Positions 34,847 through 46,132 of a stretch of DNA of 64,000 bases are shown here, one piece after another (the first letter of the stretch is position 1; every line of letters starts with the position of its first letter). The position numbers were made by a program, and so were the translations under genes. Source of the stretch: Misgurnus anguillicaudatus (lineage: Eukaryota; Chordata; Actinopteri; Cypriniformes; Cobitidae); NCBI RefSeq assembly GCF_027580225.2, contig NW_027395276.1:558001-622000 (forward strand), in the 5' to 3' direction. The notes beneath the pieces were generated by a model. The model saw only the letters and a list, made by a program, of their open reading frames with translations, was not told the origin of the DNA and did no database searches.

Positions 34847-35337
34847 TTCACACCATTAAAATAGGACCTTTAATTCAAAAAATATACACTTTTATTTTAG
34901 CTACAGTTGTAAATGTTGTTTTAACATACCCAGACATCACAAGCATGCATTGAATCTTAGGATATCCAAGGCTGTGAAGGATCTGATGGATCCATTTCAC
35001 GGGAAACAAAGGACGCAATTGCAGGCCACATTTGGAGACTTTTAATGGAGTGTAAATGTGTTTACTATAATATATATAATTTATAATTCCTAAAAGTAGT
35101 GTTCATCTGTGAAGATTAAATTGTTGGACAAAACGTCTAAGTGTCATAAACTTTTGTTCAACACAGAGCTTATTTTTTTGCAATATTCCAAAAGTCTATA
35201 GGAAAAAAAATAATGGGAAACCAAACTTCCGGGTAAGCCTACAAAAATACATTCTGTATTTCCATAGCGGTGCCCTTCGAATACGGCATTTGGAGGATTC
35301 AGCCTTCGAATTGTGATGTAGCCGTACTGTAGCCTTC
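34847..35337. other. No gene recognised
   Basis: Part of the repeat-rich segment between the SINE halves. GCCTTCGAATTGTGATG near 35301 is complementary in kind to CCAATTCGAAGGCTG at 34122, hinting that 34105-35340 is itself an element with inverted ends. Confidence 0.5.
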
Positions 35338-35800
35338 CTATTGAAGGTTTGGAAACCTTAGCATTGAATGGCCAAGAACTGCCCAAGAGGCCATGTGACT
35401 GACACGTAAAGTAACCAATCATGTTTTGTTTTGTGCCGCGTCATGTTTAGGGGCTTGGACATGTCGCCACAATAACAGCCCGGTGTGCAACCATCATTCA
35501 TAAACGTCTCTAAAATTTATAACAACAATAGCAAACACGTTAAGATACCTTGCATACATTACATGCAGCGTTTAAGCGATCTTTATGTCGCCAATGTAAA
35601 CATGAAAGCTTTCTTCTTGGATCAGATGACATTGTGTTGTTTCCAGGAGGACCATTAAAGACTAACACACATCTCCTGAAAATCCTGTATAATTCAACCA
35701 GTCAAAGGACGACTTTGACATCTGCTGAAGTATTTCCAGAAAAGTCTTTTATATGCATCAGACGTTCAGCCAACGGTCTGTGCGCGTGACGTCTGAGAAT
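35338..35800. repeat. Interspersed repeat, inverted copy of 45732-46132
   Basis: Landmarks shared with the other copy in reverse order are GGCCAAG, TAGGGGCTTGGA, ATAACAACAATAGC, AAGCTTTCTTCTT, ATCTCCTGAAAAT/CGGGAGATGTG and CCAGAAAAGTCTTT. The 79-codon frame at 35550 is not preserved in the other copy, so it is not a gene. Confidence 0.8.
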
Positions 35801-35803
35801 ACC

Positions 35804-36152
35804 CGCACCGTTGCCTCACAGCAAGAAGTTTGAGCCCTGGCTCGGTCAGGAGGTCTTTTTGTGGAGTTTGCATGTTCACCCTGTGTCAGCGTGGGTTTAC
35901 ATCGGGTACTCTGGTTATCTCCCACAGTCCAAAAACATGCAGGTTAGGTGAATTGGATTGAATGTGTGTAAAGATAAACTGTCTCTCTCCATGAATATAA
36001 CCATAGAAACTGGAATGGTTTTAAGAATAAATACTGGTGAAACGGAGGATACTGTCTCAAACAAACCTCTTAAAGGCTTTTCAAAATTTGTGAAAATGTA
36101 CTTCAAACATTGCAACTAGTTTTACTTACTGAAGTAGTGCTATATAAAAATG
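35804..36152 (+). mobile_element. DANA-like SINE body
   Basis: GTTGCCTCACAGCAAGAAG, then GTGGAGTTTGCATGTTC, then GTGTCAGCGTGGGTTTAC, then CACAGTCCAAAAACATGCAG and GGTTAGGTGAATTGGA. This order is that of the DANA/mermaid SINE of danionin and other cyprinid fish. The tail GCTATATAAAAATG fits its 3' end. The tRNA-like head is displaced to 34083 or lost. Confidence 0.8.
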
Positions 36153-36189
36153 TGCTCCACAACAATAGTTGTAATAAGCAGTCATTTAG

Positions 36190-37445
36190 ATTGAAACTAG
36201 CAATACGCCTTATTCAGTCTGCCCCATGTTGATTTCAAACCGAGGCTGTGAGGGATAGACGTCTAAGCTTGTGCTTCAATCATATTTTTTTGTATCAGGA
36301 TGCTACTCATTCAGTCATCAAAACACAGAAAATACATCTCAGGAAATGTCAATTATCAAAATGGGAAGGGACATATGACCTAATTGGAGATGAGAATAGA
36401 GCATTGTGTACATAAAATCTCTTTTGTTATTAGCCTATTGGTTAATCGCTAGTTCCTCATGTTGTAAGCATGTTTACTTCTCTTTAAAACACAACATGAT
36501 CTCACGGAAAGTTGTGTTATGGTCACAATTTTTTTCATTAACTTTTTTTCGTGTCCATTGCACGAAATTCAGCTTTTTTGTGCCTTGAGCACGAATGTCT
36601 TTTTCGTGTCACTCGTACAAATTTCTATAAATAGTTTTTCATGTCCGTGATTCAAGACTGAATTTTGTGCCATGGACACAAATAAATGAATCAAATTTTG
36701 CGTGACTAAACACAACTTTTCATGAGATCAGGCTGTTAAAACTCAAATATAATGCAACCAAACAATATTTTATGACAACTACGTTTTTTTTTTTTTTTTT
36801 GCATAGAACACAAGAGTTTGGCCCATGCATTTTCTCCGTTATGTTTCTTCGACATGGGTTAGGGTTGGGGTGACTTAATAATGTGTGATTGACTTTTTTA
36901 TGTGATAGTTCATTGTGCAAGTATTGTTGGAGGTAAAACCCCATATGAAGTTGTGTACAAATGTTATTTAGTTAGAAATGAATTGACTTCTGTTGATTTC
37001 AATGTGCTTAATCAGTTAATCGTTAATGCCACCTTTTGAAAACCTCAAAAAAGTCATACCCAAACTAAAATTAGGTACAGTTCAGTTTATAATGTATTTA
37101 AGCCTTGCGTTCTTTGTAATCTGTATGAATTGGAGATATGTACTTAGTTATAGGTCTATATTAGTGTTTTAGCATGCTTACAACATAGAAATTAATGATT
37201 AGCCAACAATTTTATGTCAACATTGCGGTGCTCTTATCTCAAAATATATACATATATCCCTTTTCATTTTTTTAATCTATAATTTGTATAATTATGTATT
37301 GTCTGTGTTTTGATGGCTGAATGACCAGAATCTCAATACAAAACAATAGGTTTAAAGCGCACGGTCTGGATGTCTATCCCTCACAGCCTCGTTATGAAAT
37401 CAGAATCAGCAAATTGTTTTACCAGCTCTTGCCAGTATGCATCAG
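36190..37445. mobile_element. Foldback-ended element with a nested foldback
   Basis: GAGGCTGTGAGGGATAGAC near 36242 is complementary to GTCTATCCCTCACAGCCTC at 37369-37387. CATTCAGTCATCAAAACACAG at 36309 pairs with CTGTGTTTTGATGGCTGAATG near 37302. The arms are about 150-200 bp. The centre carries a second palindrome at 36498-36731. Confidence 0.78.
36498..36731. mobile_element. Nested foldback with TGATCTCA/TGAGATCA ends
   Basis: TGATCTCACGGAAAGTTGTG at the left is answered by CACAACTTTTCATGAGATCA at the right. Short CACGAA and TTCGTG words repeat throughout. The outer ends resemble those of the CAGTCTCA foldback group. Confidence 0.75.
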
Positions 37446-37550
37446 ACAGTCAGTATATGGTTCATAAGCACGCCTTCTAAAGCCGAAATTATTTGTGAGT
37501 GGCCAAGTTTTGCTGATTTGAAATTGAATTTGTTGCTGATCTATGCAAGT

Positions 37551-37642
37551 TGTGTAATCTAGTGATGTCACCTAAATTCAAATCCAAATTCAAATCTGTG
37601 TAATCTAGTGATGTCATCTAAATTCAAATCCAAATCTAATTT
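37551..37642. repeat. 46-bp tandem duplication
   Basis: TGTGTAATCTAGTGATGTCA occurs at 37551 and 37597, and the sequence between (CTAAATTCAAATCC...) is repeated. Two units are followed by further AATTCAAATCCAAATC words. Confidence 0.85.
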
Positions 37643-38440
37643 AATTCATTTCGTTTTCATTTCTTTTAATCATTCATTTCCAATTCAAATCCAAATCTAA
37701 TTTAGCTGATCAAAATGCTGACCTAAAATGTTTATAGTGTGCATTGTTGTGTTGAAAAAGCAAAACTTGAAATGAGCAGAATGTTGAAACACTCAGACCA
37801 GAGTAAAATAATATATTTTTTGTGGACGAAGCACTTTATGGCTCTTCTTCAAGTGATCAACCTTTGCTCTATTCTGGGCCAGAGTTTATTTGTTTGACTG
37901 AACCTTTATTTAACCAGTGTCAGTGCGGGTTCAGTGCCTACTTCACCGAGATGATTAAATGGCGAGCATATTTGGACAAGACAATCCTTGGAGCATAGTC
38001 AAGACACCTGGCCAAAAGTGCTGGAGGATATTTAGCTCGCTCTCTCTCTCTCTCTGTCTCCCTTTCTTTCTCTAGTGCTTTGAAGCTTTAATCTACAGAC
38101 AAGATTGACAACCGTGCATTCTGTGCCTCATAATATTAAACTCCATTTACCACCCTTGAGGTTCCTTCCCGTCGAGACCAGACGAGAACTCTGCAGACTA
38201 TCCAAATCCACAGGAGTTTTTTGCAACTTTGATTTGATTCAGATAATTGAGTCCTTGACTAAACTGCTTTTCAGCAATCAGGCAAACATACTTTGAATAA
38301 AGGCTAAATGATGACTCTGATTGTATGATGTACAAGATAGAAGATTATTGCTATGAATTCAGACTTGGATCAGTATAGCTTACAGTGATATGGTCCTAAA
38401 TCAATAAAGCCTTTCTGAGTTTAGAGGAAAGGACATCTTG
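37643..38440. other. No gene recognised; (CT)n at 38036-38055
   Basis: 37905-38300 is less AT-rich, without repeat signature and without a supportable ORF. A CT microsatellite lies inside it. It may be unique sequence. Confidence 0.5.
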
Positions 38441-39066
38441 GGTGTGTCTCAATCAGATCCCAAGCTTCCGAGGTCATGAATCAGTATATTGTATATGCAA
38501 GTTCGGGCACTGGTAAGGACCCTATAGCTCACTTCATATTGGGACAATGATCACTTATTTTCCGGTGACGTGACTGCTTTAGTGCATTGTGATAATTCCC
38601 AGTTGTTATTCATCAATAACCAGCAAAACCAACATCTCGCTGACTTAATTTTTCAACACTTGTTAAACTATATTATAAAAAACACTTTTATTATTCTCTT
38701 ACATATCTGTGCATAAATTTGGAGGAGCATTAGATTTAAATATTAAGTAGATTGTGGTCTTTTCCTGTCTAGTGATGTGTGTTTATATTAAAACTAAAAC
38801 AAACGTTTGTCTTTATAAAAGTTCTGTCGCGTTTCATGAAGTTTATTGAGTTGGCTTATTGGTTTATGGAGTCGCGATTTCGATTGTAGAGCTTTAGGGA
38901 AAATAAGGACCATCGATGCTCACTTGTTTTTACCTTGCATTGTGAGAATTTTTAGGGAACGAAAGTTCCAGTGCACTGGAAGGATTTTGCGAATGAGACA
39001 GCCCTTAAAATAGCCGACTTCCTGATTAGTGCCCTGAATACTGAACAAAGGAGCTGATTGAGACAG
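38441..39066. mobile_element. TIR element with GTGTCTCAATCAG ends
   Basis: GGTGTGTCTCAATCAG at the left and CTGATTGAGACAG at the right. Interior words such as AAGTTCGGGCACTGG and AAGTTCCAGTGCACTGG are repeated. No coding content. Confidence 0.75.
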
Positions 39067-39424
39067 CTCTTGAAACTTGAAGAGAAACTACATAGAGGTA
39101 ATTGAACAGGCTTTCCCCTTCACAATTAAAGGCACACTATGTAAATAATCCTTAGCGCAGTGTTATATACAGTATTTTATTTGCATGTATACTTACGCTA
39201 TTCCAAATGTTTTTCAATTCAAAGAATTCACAATTTTAATCAGCGTAATGCCCCTGTTCATATGGTTGCTTGTTGGGGCTGATGGGGTTTTTTCAACCCG
39301 CAGGTCCCACTTTTATGTAATTATTTGACCCGCCCCAGCCCGTCCTGCACCCACAACCATTAAAGTGCCAGACAGGTCCAATATCGAAAATTAACTGTAT
39401 CGCAGTGTGTTATGTAGCCGTCCA

Positions 39425-39889
39425 TCAATGTAAACTCAAAAGATAAATAAAGTTATTGGCTTTAAAGTAGGGAGTCAACTCTGAACCGCGTTTTCGAGTC
39501 ATATTATTTTCGAATCTCCCGCCTGTTGTCTGTCTACATGTGAAGTCGTTCCCGCGAGAAACGAATACCCTGACCTGCCCACAGACACTTCCGCTAGTTA
39601 GTGTGTAAACATCATGTCGAAAAGACACTTTTTTTTACTTAGTCTGCTGACATTGGCTTAACTTAGCACCCTCTTCTATACGTTACATTATTACTACGCT
39701 CGCTAGTACAGTTTAATCTTGGCCGCTGTATTTTGCTGCTTATGTTGTCCATCAATTTTTCTGTGTTTTCTATTAATGTACAGATGCTTTGAAACAATAA
39801 AAAAATTGTAAAAGCGCTATATGAAAAATAAATAAATACTTACATGAGTGTAACAATGTTAGTGTATGTCGTCATTTTTATGACTTAGA
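39425..39889. other. Interior of the outermost element, no gene
   Basis: A minus-strand frame of 67 codons (39425-39628) has no recognised domain. It could derive from the coding part of the host element but shows no motif. Confidence 0.4.
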
Positions 39890-40053
39890 TTAAAGGTATT
39901 GCGGAGGATTTTCTTTTTCCGTGTGGATCATCAAGACTATTGGTCCTCCTAGTTGTCAATCAGGAGTGTTGCACAATTGCATTTTTTTTAAAAGTGGAGT
40001 AAAAAATGCAGTTATTTTCTAAAATTCGAGAAAATCCTCTGCTACACCTTTAA
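39890..40053. mobile_element. Short TTAA-flanked MITE
   Basis: 164 bp. TTAA at 39890-39893 and 40050-40053 bracket AGGTATTGCGGAGGATTTTC and GAAAATCCTCTGCTACACCT. Confidence 0.85.
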
Positions 40054-40379
40054 TGATGAATGATGTGTAATGATGTCAGTTTTTAAACTATTAATGTCTG
40101 GTCATTTAGTTACGCTTGCAATTGGCTAACGCATGTTGCAGTTTACTGTTGCCCGGTTAGTAGGGATGCTCCGATCAGGATTTTTTTGTAGCCGATACGA
40201 TTACCAATTTGTTATCTTTGTTTAATGCCCGATATCGATTCTGATACCGTTTTTTTTTTTTTCAAGCCGATATGCAATCTCTTTAATGACTGTAGACTCT
40301 AGATAAAGTAATACCACACATGTTGCTTTTGTTATATTACTTGCGGTAATTAAAAAAAATTTTACCAACAAAAATTTCT

Positions 40380-42235
40380 GGTAACACTTTATTTTACGAC
40401 CCGCAAAGTACGGCGTAATTAAACCGAATTTACAGCGTACCTATTTGTAACAACAGAGTACCTCTACAGTACGTACTTGTAGGTATAAGGGAATAATATT
40501 TTAAGTTTGGGGTAATAAGGGGGTAAGAATATATGGAAAATTATTCTCTAAGTATTTCATACCTACAGGGTACCTATTGTAATATTACGTGGTATGTATG
40601 ACTTATTACACATAGATCATATTACCCATAGACATATGGTTTTTTTTTCATATTTGCTACTTACCTGATGAAGTGTTTTGTATACCCTACAGTTGATGTC
40701 TACAAGCCACGTCGGCAAATAAAATATAACACACAATAAAAATAATAGCAACTTGTACCTCTTTGATCTGTATATGTATACAGGAGTTACCAGGTAACTA
40801 TATATTTGCGGGCTGTAAATTAAAGTGGGGCTTATTCCCCGCTTGTACTGTGTATGTACCGGGTAACTCTCATATTTGCGGGCTGTAAACTAAAGTGGTG
40901 CTTATTCCCCGCTTGTACTGTGTATGTACCAGGTAACTCTCATATTTGCGGGCTGTAAACTAAAGTGGTGCTTTGTTCACCTCTTGTTATAAATGTTATA
41001 GGGTAAATACCATAAACATACAGAATATTGTTATTTTTATTTTAAAACTTATTTCAAAACATCTTTAAAACACTATAATTAAGTCAACACTTAATGTTTA
41101 TCATCACATAACTTTTATTTCAAATAAAGTCATGACAAATTTTCGTTGTTTTTGCGGCTGGCTTCCTCTGTTGGTGTTCTTGTCCACTCGGATGATGAGA
41201 TGATTTCGTCTCACAAATGCTGTTCTGCATTACATATAAAAAACATAAATGAAAGCCTTCAGTAAATGTTTCTTCACTGTGCCTTGACAGAAACAGAGTT
41301 TTCTGAGCCAGTTACGTTAATAACTTTAGGCTAACTTATGTGCTAGCTAACCTGCTACCGTTGGCAACTTTCTTGAAAAAACATTGTTTGAAATGCGTGA
41401 GTCATGTAACAAAAGTCACCTTATCCAGCATGCGGATCCTGCTAACATCACTCGCAGCTGTACTCCACAGTGTAGAACGTTTTTAAAACCTCTTAAAGAA
41501 ATTTCACCTCAGGATCGCGTTCCAGCAAACCTCCTCTGCAGGGTTGCCTGCAGACGGCCGCGCGCTCTACACCTGCGCACGCAGTAGCCTACGCATGTAG
41601 TCGTCTTTTGCTTTAGCGGCAGCTGATATCTGCTGTTGTTTCATTCTGGTTTGCCATTGCATAAATTATATTTGGCTAAAATACTTGTGTTTACAGTAAA
41701 TAAATTGCAAAGCACCACTTCAAATATGTCCGCAAATGTGAGAGTTTCCTGGTAAAAAGGGAATAAGTTGCTATTTTTATTGTACTTACCTTAAAAAAAA
41801 AGATAACCACATTAAATCAGCTGGACTTTTGTTATTAAAAGCAAGTAATATAGGCTACTAAAATAAAAGTGATGTGCTGTTATATTTATTTGCCGATGTG
41901 GCTCGTAGGCATCGACTGTATACAACATTCAGTAGTCAATATGAAAATTCACAATAAAATAAAATAAAAAAATAAAACATAATTTCCTCATAAACTTGAC
42001 TAAGTCATACATACCCCGTAATATTACAATAGGTACCCTGTAGTTATAAAATACTTAGAGTATAAATAATTTATAATTCTTCATATTCTTACCCCCTTAT
42101 TACCCCAAACTTAAAATATTATTACCTTATACCTACAAGTACGTACTGTAGAGGTACTCTGTTGTTACAAATAGGTACGCTGTAAATTCGGTTTAATTAC
42201 GCCGTACTTTGCGGGTCGTAAAATAAAGTGTTACC
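40380..42235. mobile_element. Nested long-TIR element with perfect 8-bp target duplication
   Basis: A 1856-bp insertion beginning GGTAACACTTTATTTTACG and ending with its complement, flanked by AAATTTCT at 40372-40379 and 42236-42243. The first 110 bp or so of each arm are identical. Similarity continues for over 200 bp, and paired words reappear further in (TTTGCCGATGTGGC near 41890 against GCCACGTCGGCAAA near 40708). The centre holds a 70-bp tandem array and a 67-codon frame without domain. Identical arms imply recent insertion. Confidence 0.93.
40791..40990. repeat. 70-bp tandem repeat, almost three copies
   Basis: The word ATATTTGCGGGCTGTAAA recurs at 40802, 40872 and 40942, a 70-bp period. 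Units share CTTATTCCCCGCTTGTACTG and GTAACT. The GGCTGTAAA...AAAGTG phrase also echoes the TIR, so the array may have grown from a terminal fragment. Confidence 0.88.
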
Positions 42236-43059
42236 AAATTTCTTCTGCAAAGAGATATTTAAAATCTCTTTAAAAAGGTTTTTCTCTTAAAAGTAATGAA
42301 AATTATACACTTCACAGTCTTTACTGTATGAATTCAATATATATGGATCCGTATGAAGACCTTAGTGAAGAGCAGAGAGTGGATTTATATGAATTAGGTT
42401 ACTGTATCTTTAAGACGTGAGGGATATCGCTCTGTACACGTGCACTGATGACAAAAACAGCTGTGAGAAAAATGAAAGTTTAAACTGTCAGAACTTTAAA
42501 ACGCATGCAAATAATAAATTTTTAGCATGAGGATGCAATTGTCCATGATAGATATGTGTTATAAACGCTGTTTGATGGGAATGTGAAGACGTGTCGCGCT
42601 GTTAGGACCGAAGCGGGTCCTCATACAAAATACACATATCGCTGTAAAGACAAAGAGAGAAATCCAAATCTTTACGTCGCACATAAGAAATGGGTTGTAA
42701 AAATGCTCACTCTACGTAAAAAAACTGCAGCCGCATTCAGGATCCCTTTGATGACAAAAGGAAACGAAAGATCGGTTCATGAGATCGGCAAATTTAGCGA
42801 GTACCGACTGAGTCATTTAATGCCATTATCGGCTCATACCGATTGCCGGCCAATCGATCGGAGCATCCCTACCGGTCAGCTTATTCTAAGTCACGCTAGC
42901 ACTATGTTGCACTTAGGCATGGGCTGGTATAAGATTCTGGCGATATGATAACCTTAGGCAAAAATACCATGGTTTCACTGTGTTGCGGTATTGCACTGCA
43001 ACACTAAATTTTTTTATTTTTATATATATATAAAATATAAAATATTTTTGTAATGTATA

Positions 43060-43487
43060 TTAACTCTTTCGCCGCCATTGACAAGATATCTCGTCAATTA
43101 AGAGAAAACGCTTCCCGCCAATGACGAGATTTTCCGTCTTTCCGCAATACCGCTATTATCCACCAGGTGGCGCACTTCCGCAACTTATACAACCCGGAAG
43201 TAGCGCCTCACGTGAAAGAGAAAGATCTCAGCTTTTTGCTCAAAATTGGGTGTTTTTGAAGAAACCTACCCATGTTTGAGAGGTGATTACAAGAGAACTA
43301 ATGAAGGTAGGATGAAACGGGGTTTTTGTTTGAAAGCAGAGGGTCTGTTCTTTCTCCTGATATATTGTTTGTTTATATATTTAAAGAAGAAAATTTTCTG
43401 GAAGGCATTAAACTTTTGTGAAAATCATGAAAAATGCTGGCGCTGGCTGGCAACTTTTTTAAAAAACGCTGGCGGGGAAAGAGTTAA
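43060..43487. mobile_element. TTAA-flanked MITE (CTCTTTCnCCGCC family), copy 1
   Basis: 428 bp with TTAACTCTTTCGCCGCC at the left and GGCGGGGAAAGAGTTAA at the right. A near-terminal palindrome TTGACAAGATATCTCGTCAA lies just inside the left end. It has the same family as 50679-51132 and 57477-57978, which are in the opposite orientation. The long frame starting at 43246 crosses both this and the next element and is not a gene. Confidence 0.9.
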
Positions 43488-43919
43488 AGGGAGTGTAAGT
43501 AGGATTTTAGGATTTTTAATCAAAATCAATGTCTTTATTCATAAATATCCTCGTTGGTGTCAAATGACCTCTGCCAGTGATCTGACTTTTCTTTGTAGCT
43601 TAGAATTTCTCCTCTTTACTTACATTGAACGAGTAAGTCCAATGAGGCTTCCATATCGTTCCGCCATATTGTTAAACTATAATAGCAGAGAGGGCCAAAA
43701 AGCAATAGCCTACCAACGCATTTCCACAACGTGTTTTCATTCAGAACACGTGAACCAGCTGCAATGGACAAGGAGATCAGCGATTACATAACGGCTACCG
43801 TAGTTGCAACACGCATTTGGAAAGGGGAGGCGCTAGAGAGCACTGTTCGTTTTAATTCAAAATACAAAAAATACTAAATACCACTAGATGGGGGTAAATC
43901 CTACTTATTGCCCCTTTAA
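43484..43919. mobile_element. TTAA-flanked MITE abutting the previous one
   Basis: TTAAAGGGAGTGTAAGTAGG at the left and CCTACTTATTGCCCCTTTAA at the right. It shares its left TTAA (43484-43487) with the right TTAA of 43060-43487, so the two elements sit head to tail on one target site. Confidence 0.82.
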
Positions 43920-44672
43920 ATGTAGACATCAAATCAATCACATGACTAAATTTTGTATAAAACGGCTCATACCTTAGACACAATATCACAGACCATTTTA
44001 GTGGTTTTGAAACCTTGACTGTTTAAAACTTTGGTATAGCTTGAAACTGGTAACCGCCCCATGCCTGGTTGCACTATTGTTGGGGAGACTGTGTCGGTTG
44101 ACCAATCAGAGCAGAGTAGCCTACCGAAAGGGGGATTTAGGCAGACTGAATCTATGAGCAGCTTTGAACGAATCGTTTGAGGATCTCTGAGAAATAGGGT
44201 AATATTAAATTTACATTTTGAGAAAATGACAGTGTTTTTTGACCTTGCATGCATTTAAACCTGTTGTTGGGGACTCCTTAACAATATTATGAAGCTTAGA
44301 AATTGGACCTGACTGGCACTTTGAATAGACACAATAGGCATTTTAATGTAAATGAAAACAGGCTTTATTTGAGCCTAAAAGTGCTTGGAAACAGGCATTA
44401 GATTACATCGCCATGTAAACTGGCAACAACATACGCTTAGGAACCATAGAAACCAGCATGGTCGTATTTATAAGAAGATATGATAATGTTAAACATTTTC
44501 AATATTTACAAAGCAGTGTTTGTATTTTATATAGTCTATAGGGAATGGGACACCACATTCATGTTTTTTATTTTGTTTTTAATGACCCGCCCAGCACAGA
44601 GACAATTTCTTTACCTGCCCCAACCCGACCTGCGGGTTATCATGGGGTTATAAAATGACCCGCGCATCACTA

Positions 44673-45731
44673 ATGCTTGTAACATGAGTGTGGGTGCTAT
44701 CTGAATATTCGCAAACTGTTATTGTCGCTCAGCTGTATTGTCGTCGCTATGCAAGCTTTATTTTTTCATGCCGTGTTGGAAAATTACAGAAAGCTGATTG
44801 CATAGTAATGTTGCTACACTGATTTAATTTTGTTGTATCTCTTTCAGGTGAAATATAATGGCAGTGCAACACTGAAGATATAAGTTAAGCTTTATTTGGT
44901 TGGATTTGTTAAAGTTTCGACATTTTCATATCTAGCTACCTGAAGACGTTCTCCAGTTTAACCCCGCTACTGAAGGCAACCCTATCGCCCCCTTGAGTTT
45001 TGTTGAGGTCTGTCACTGCTGCAGTAATGCAAGATCGCATGTTAAATGTGTACAACAGGAGCACGTACTAATGTCTCGGCCAAGTATTGGCATATGCATT
45101 CGTGTACTCGTAAGTGTACGGTTCTGACCTAAATTACACGTCCCATACAGACAGAATGATGGATGGCTGACTCCCACTCAAACACATGTACGCTCACACT
45201 TTCTCCGTTCTGGAATCTGTGGTATTGTTTATATATCTCTATAGACTCTATAGCATGTTCCCCGTCTCTTTAACTTCAAAGAAAACCTTTGTCTTTTTCT
45301 TTTCTGCATATATATATAGGAATGGGAAAGTGGTTTTGTTGTTAAGACAGTATAGGACCCCTTCTGTGTGCCATCTCTCATAATGCAATTATGTGCATTT
45401 CTGCTCATTCCCACGACTACGTTTCCACTAAAACATCTGCTCCACAGGAATTTACACAACAACCCTGACCAAAAACGCAAGTATTGTTGCATAAATTGCA
45501 GCTTGAAACAAAAATGATTGAAATTGAATGAAAGTGTTTAATAAAACATGTTAATTAAATGTTAACTTGTTTTCTACGACATTAGCAGCACTAATTTGAC
45601 TACAAAAATAATTAAAGGTTTCCCAAACACTCTCTACACATGCCGTTGGTCAGGTAAGAAGATAATAGTTGTTACAACAGTTAAAAAGATGTCAGATGTT
45701 TAACCTGAAGTAACTTATAGTTAGTAAAATC
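44673..45731. other. No gene recognised
   Basis: Short frames only. A (TA)n stretch lies at 45309-45318. No repeat boundaries could be set. Confidence 0.5.
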
Positions 45732-46132
45732 TACGAACCCACAGACCATTGGCTGAATGTCAGACACATACAGGATGAAAGACTTTTCTGGAAACACATC
45801 AGCAGATTTCAAAGTCGTCCTCTGATTGGTTGAATTATCCGGGAGATGTGTGTTTCGCGATCTTTAACAGTCCACCCGAAAACAACACAAAGTCGTCTGA
45901 TCGAAGAAGAAAGCTTTTATGCAAGGTATGCAAGGTATTTTAACGTGTTTGCTATTGTTGTTATTAACGTTAGGGGTGTTTGTGAATAATGGTTGCGCCC
46001 CGGACATCTCCAAGCCCCTAAACATGAAGCGGGACAAAGCGAAATGTGATTGGTTGCTTTAAGTGTCAATCATTTGGCCTCTTATGCAATCCTTGGCCAT
46101 TCAAAGCTGCCATGGTTCCCAGACCTTTAGTA
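45732..46132. repeat. Interspersed repeat, inverted copy of 35338-35800
   Basis: Runs antiparallel to the 35.3-35.8 kb copy from CCATTGGCTGAATGTC through AAAGACTTTTCTGG, AAGAAAGCTTTTATG, GCTATTGTTGTTAT and CCAAGCCCCTAAACATG to CTTGGCCATTC. No coding content is conserved between them. Confidence 0.8.

Larger units (their letters stand above)
40161..42871. mobile_element. hAT-type element with TAGGGATGCTCCGATC ends, split by another element
   Basis: TAGGGATGCTCCGATC on the left and GATCGGAGCATCCCTA on the right are perfect inverted ends. The flanks CCGGTTAG (40153-40160) and CCGGTCAG (42872-42879) form an 8-bp duplication with one mismatch. Without the insert at 40380-42235 it would be about 850 bp. 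The remaining interior has CGAT/ATCG-rich words and no transposase. Confidence 0.88.
42914..44067. mobile_element. hAT-type element with TAGGCATGGGC ends and perfect 8-bp duplication
   Basis: The left end TAGGCATGGGC and right end GCCCCATGCCTG are flanked by GTTGCACT at 42906-42913 and 44068-44075. Interior pairs include GGTATAAG/CTTGA...GGTATAG words. It has been invaded by two TTAA-flanked elements, 43060-43487 and 43484-43919. No transposase. Confidence 0.85.
39274..44672. mobile_element. Outermost hAT-like element of a multi-layer nest (tentative)
   Basis: The right end ACCCGCGCATCACTA and the left region TGGGGCTGATGGGG, together with matching interior words CAACCCGCAGGTCC / GACCTGCGGGTTAT and GACCCGCCCCAGCC / CTGCCCCAACCCGAC, suggest one element. 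The flanking 8-mers TTGCTTGT (39266-39273) and ATGCTTGT (44673-44680) differ in one base. Nearly all of its 5.4 kb is later insertions. No transposase was found. Confidence 0.55.

Noticed and set aside
40791..40990. CRISPR-like array
   Set aside because: The 70-bp units are contiguous tandem repeats without unique spacers, and the setting is a eukaryotic transposon.
42583..42948. 121-codon plus-strand frame
   Set aside because: It runs through the right end of the 40161-42871 element and out into the neighbouring element, so it cannot be a conserved gene.
43246..43791. 181-codon plus-strand frame
   Set aside because: It spans the junction of two separate MITEs.
44820..44900. Acceptor-like TTGTATCTCTTTCAG followed by an ATG
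   Set aside because: No open frame of useful length follows and no matching exon was found.
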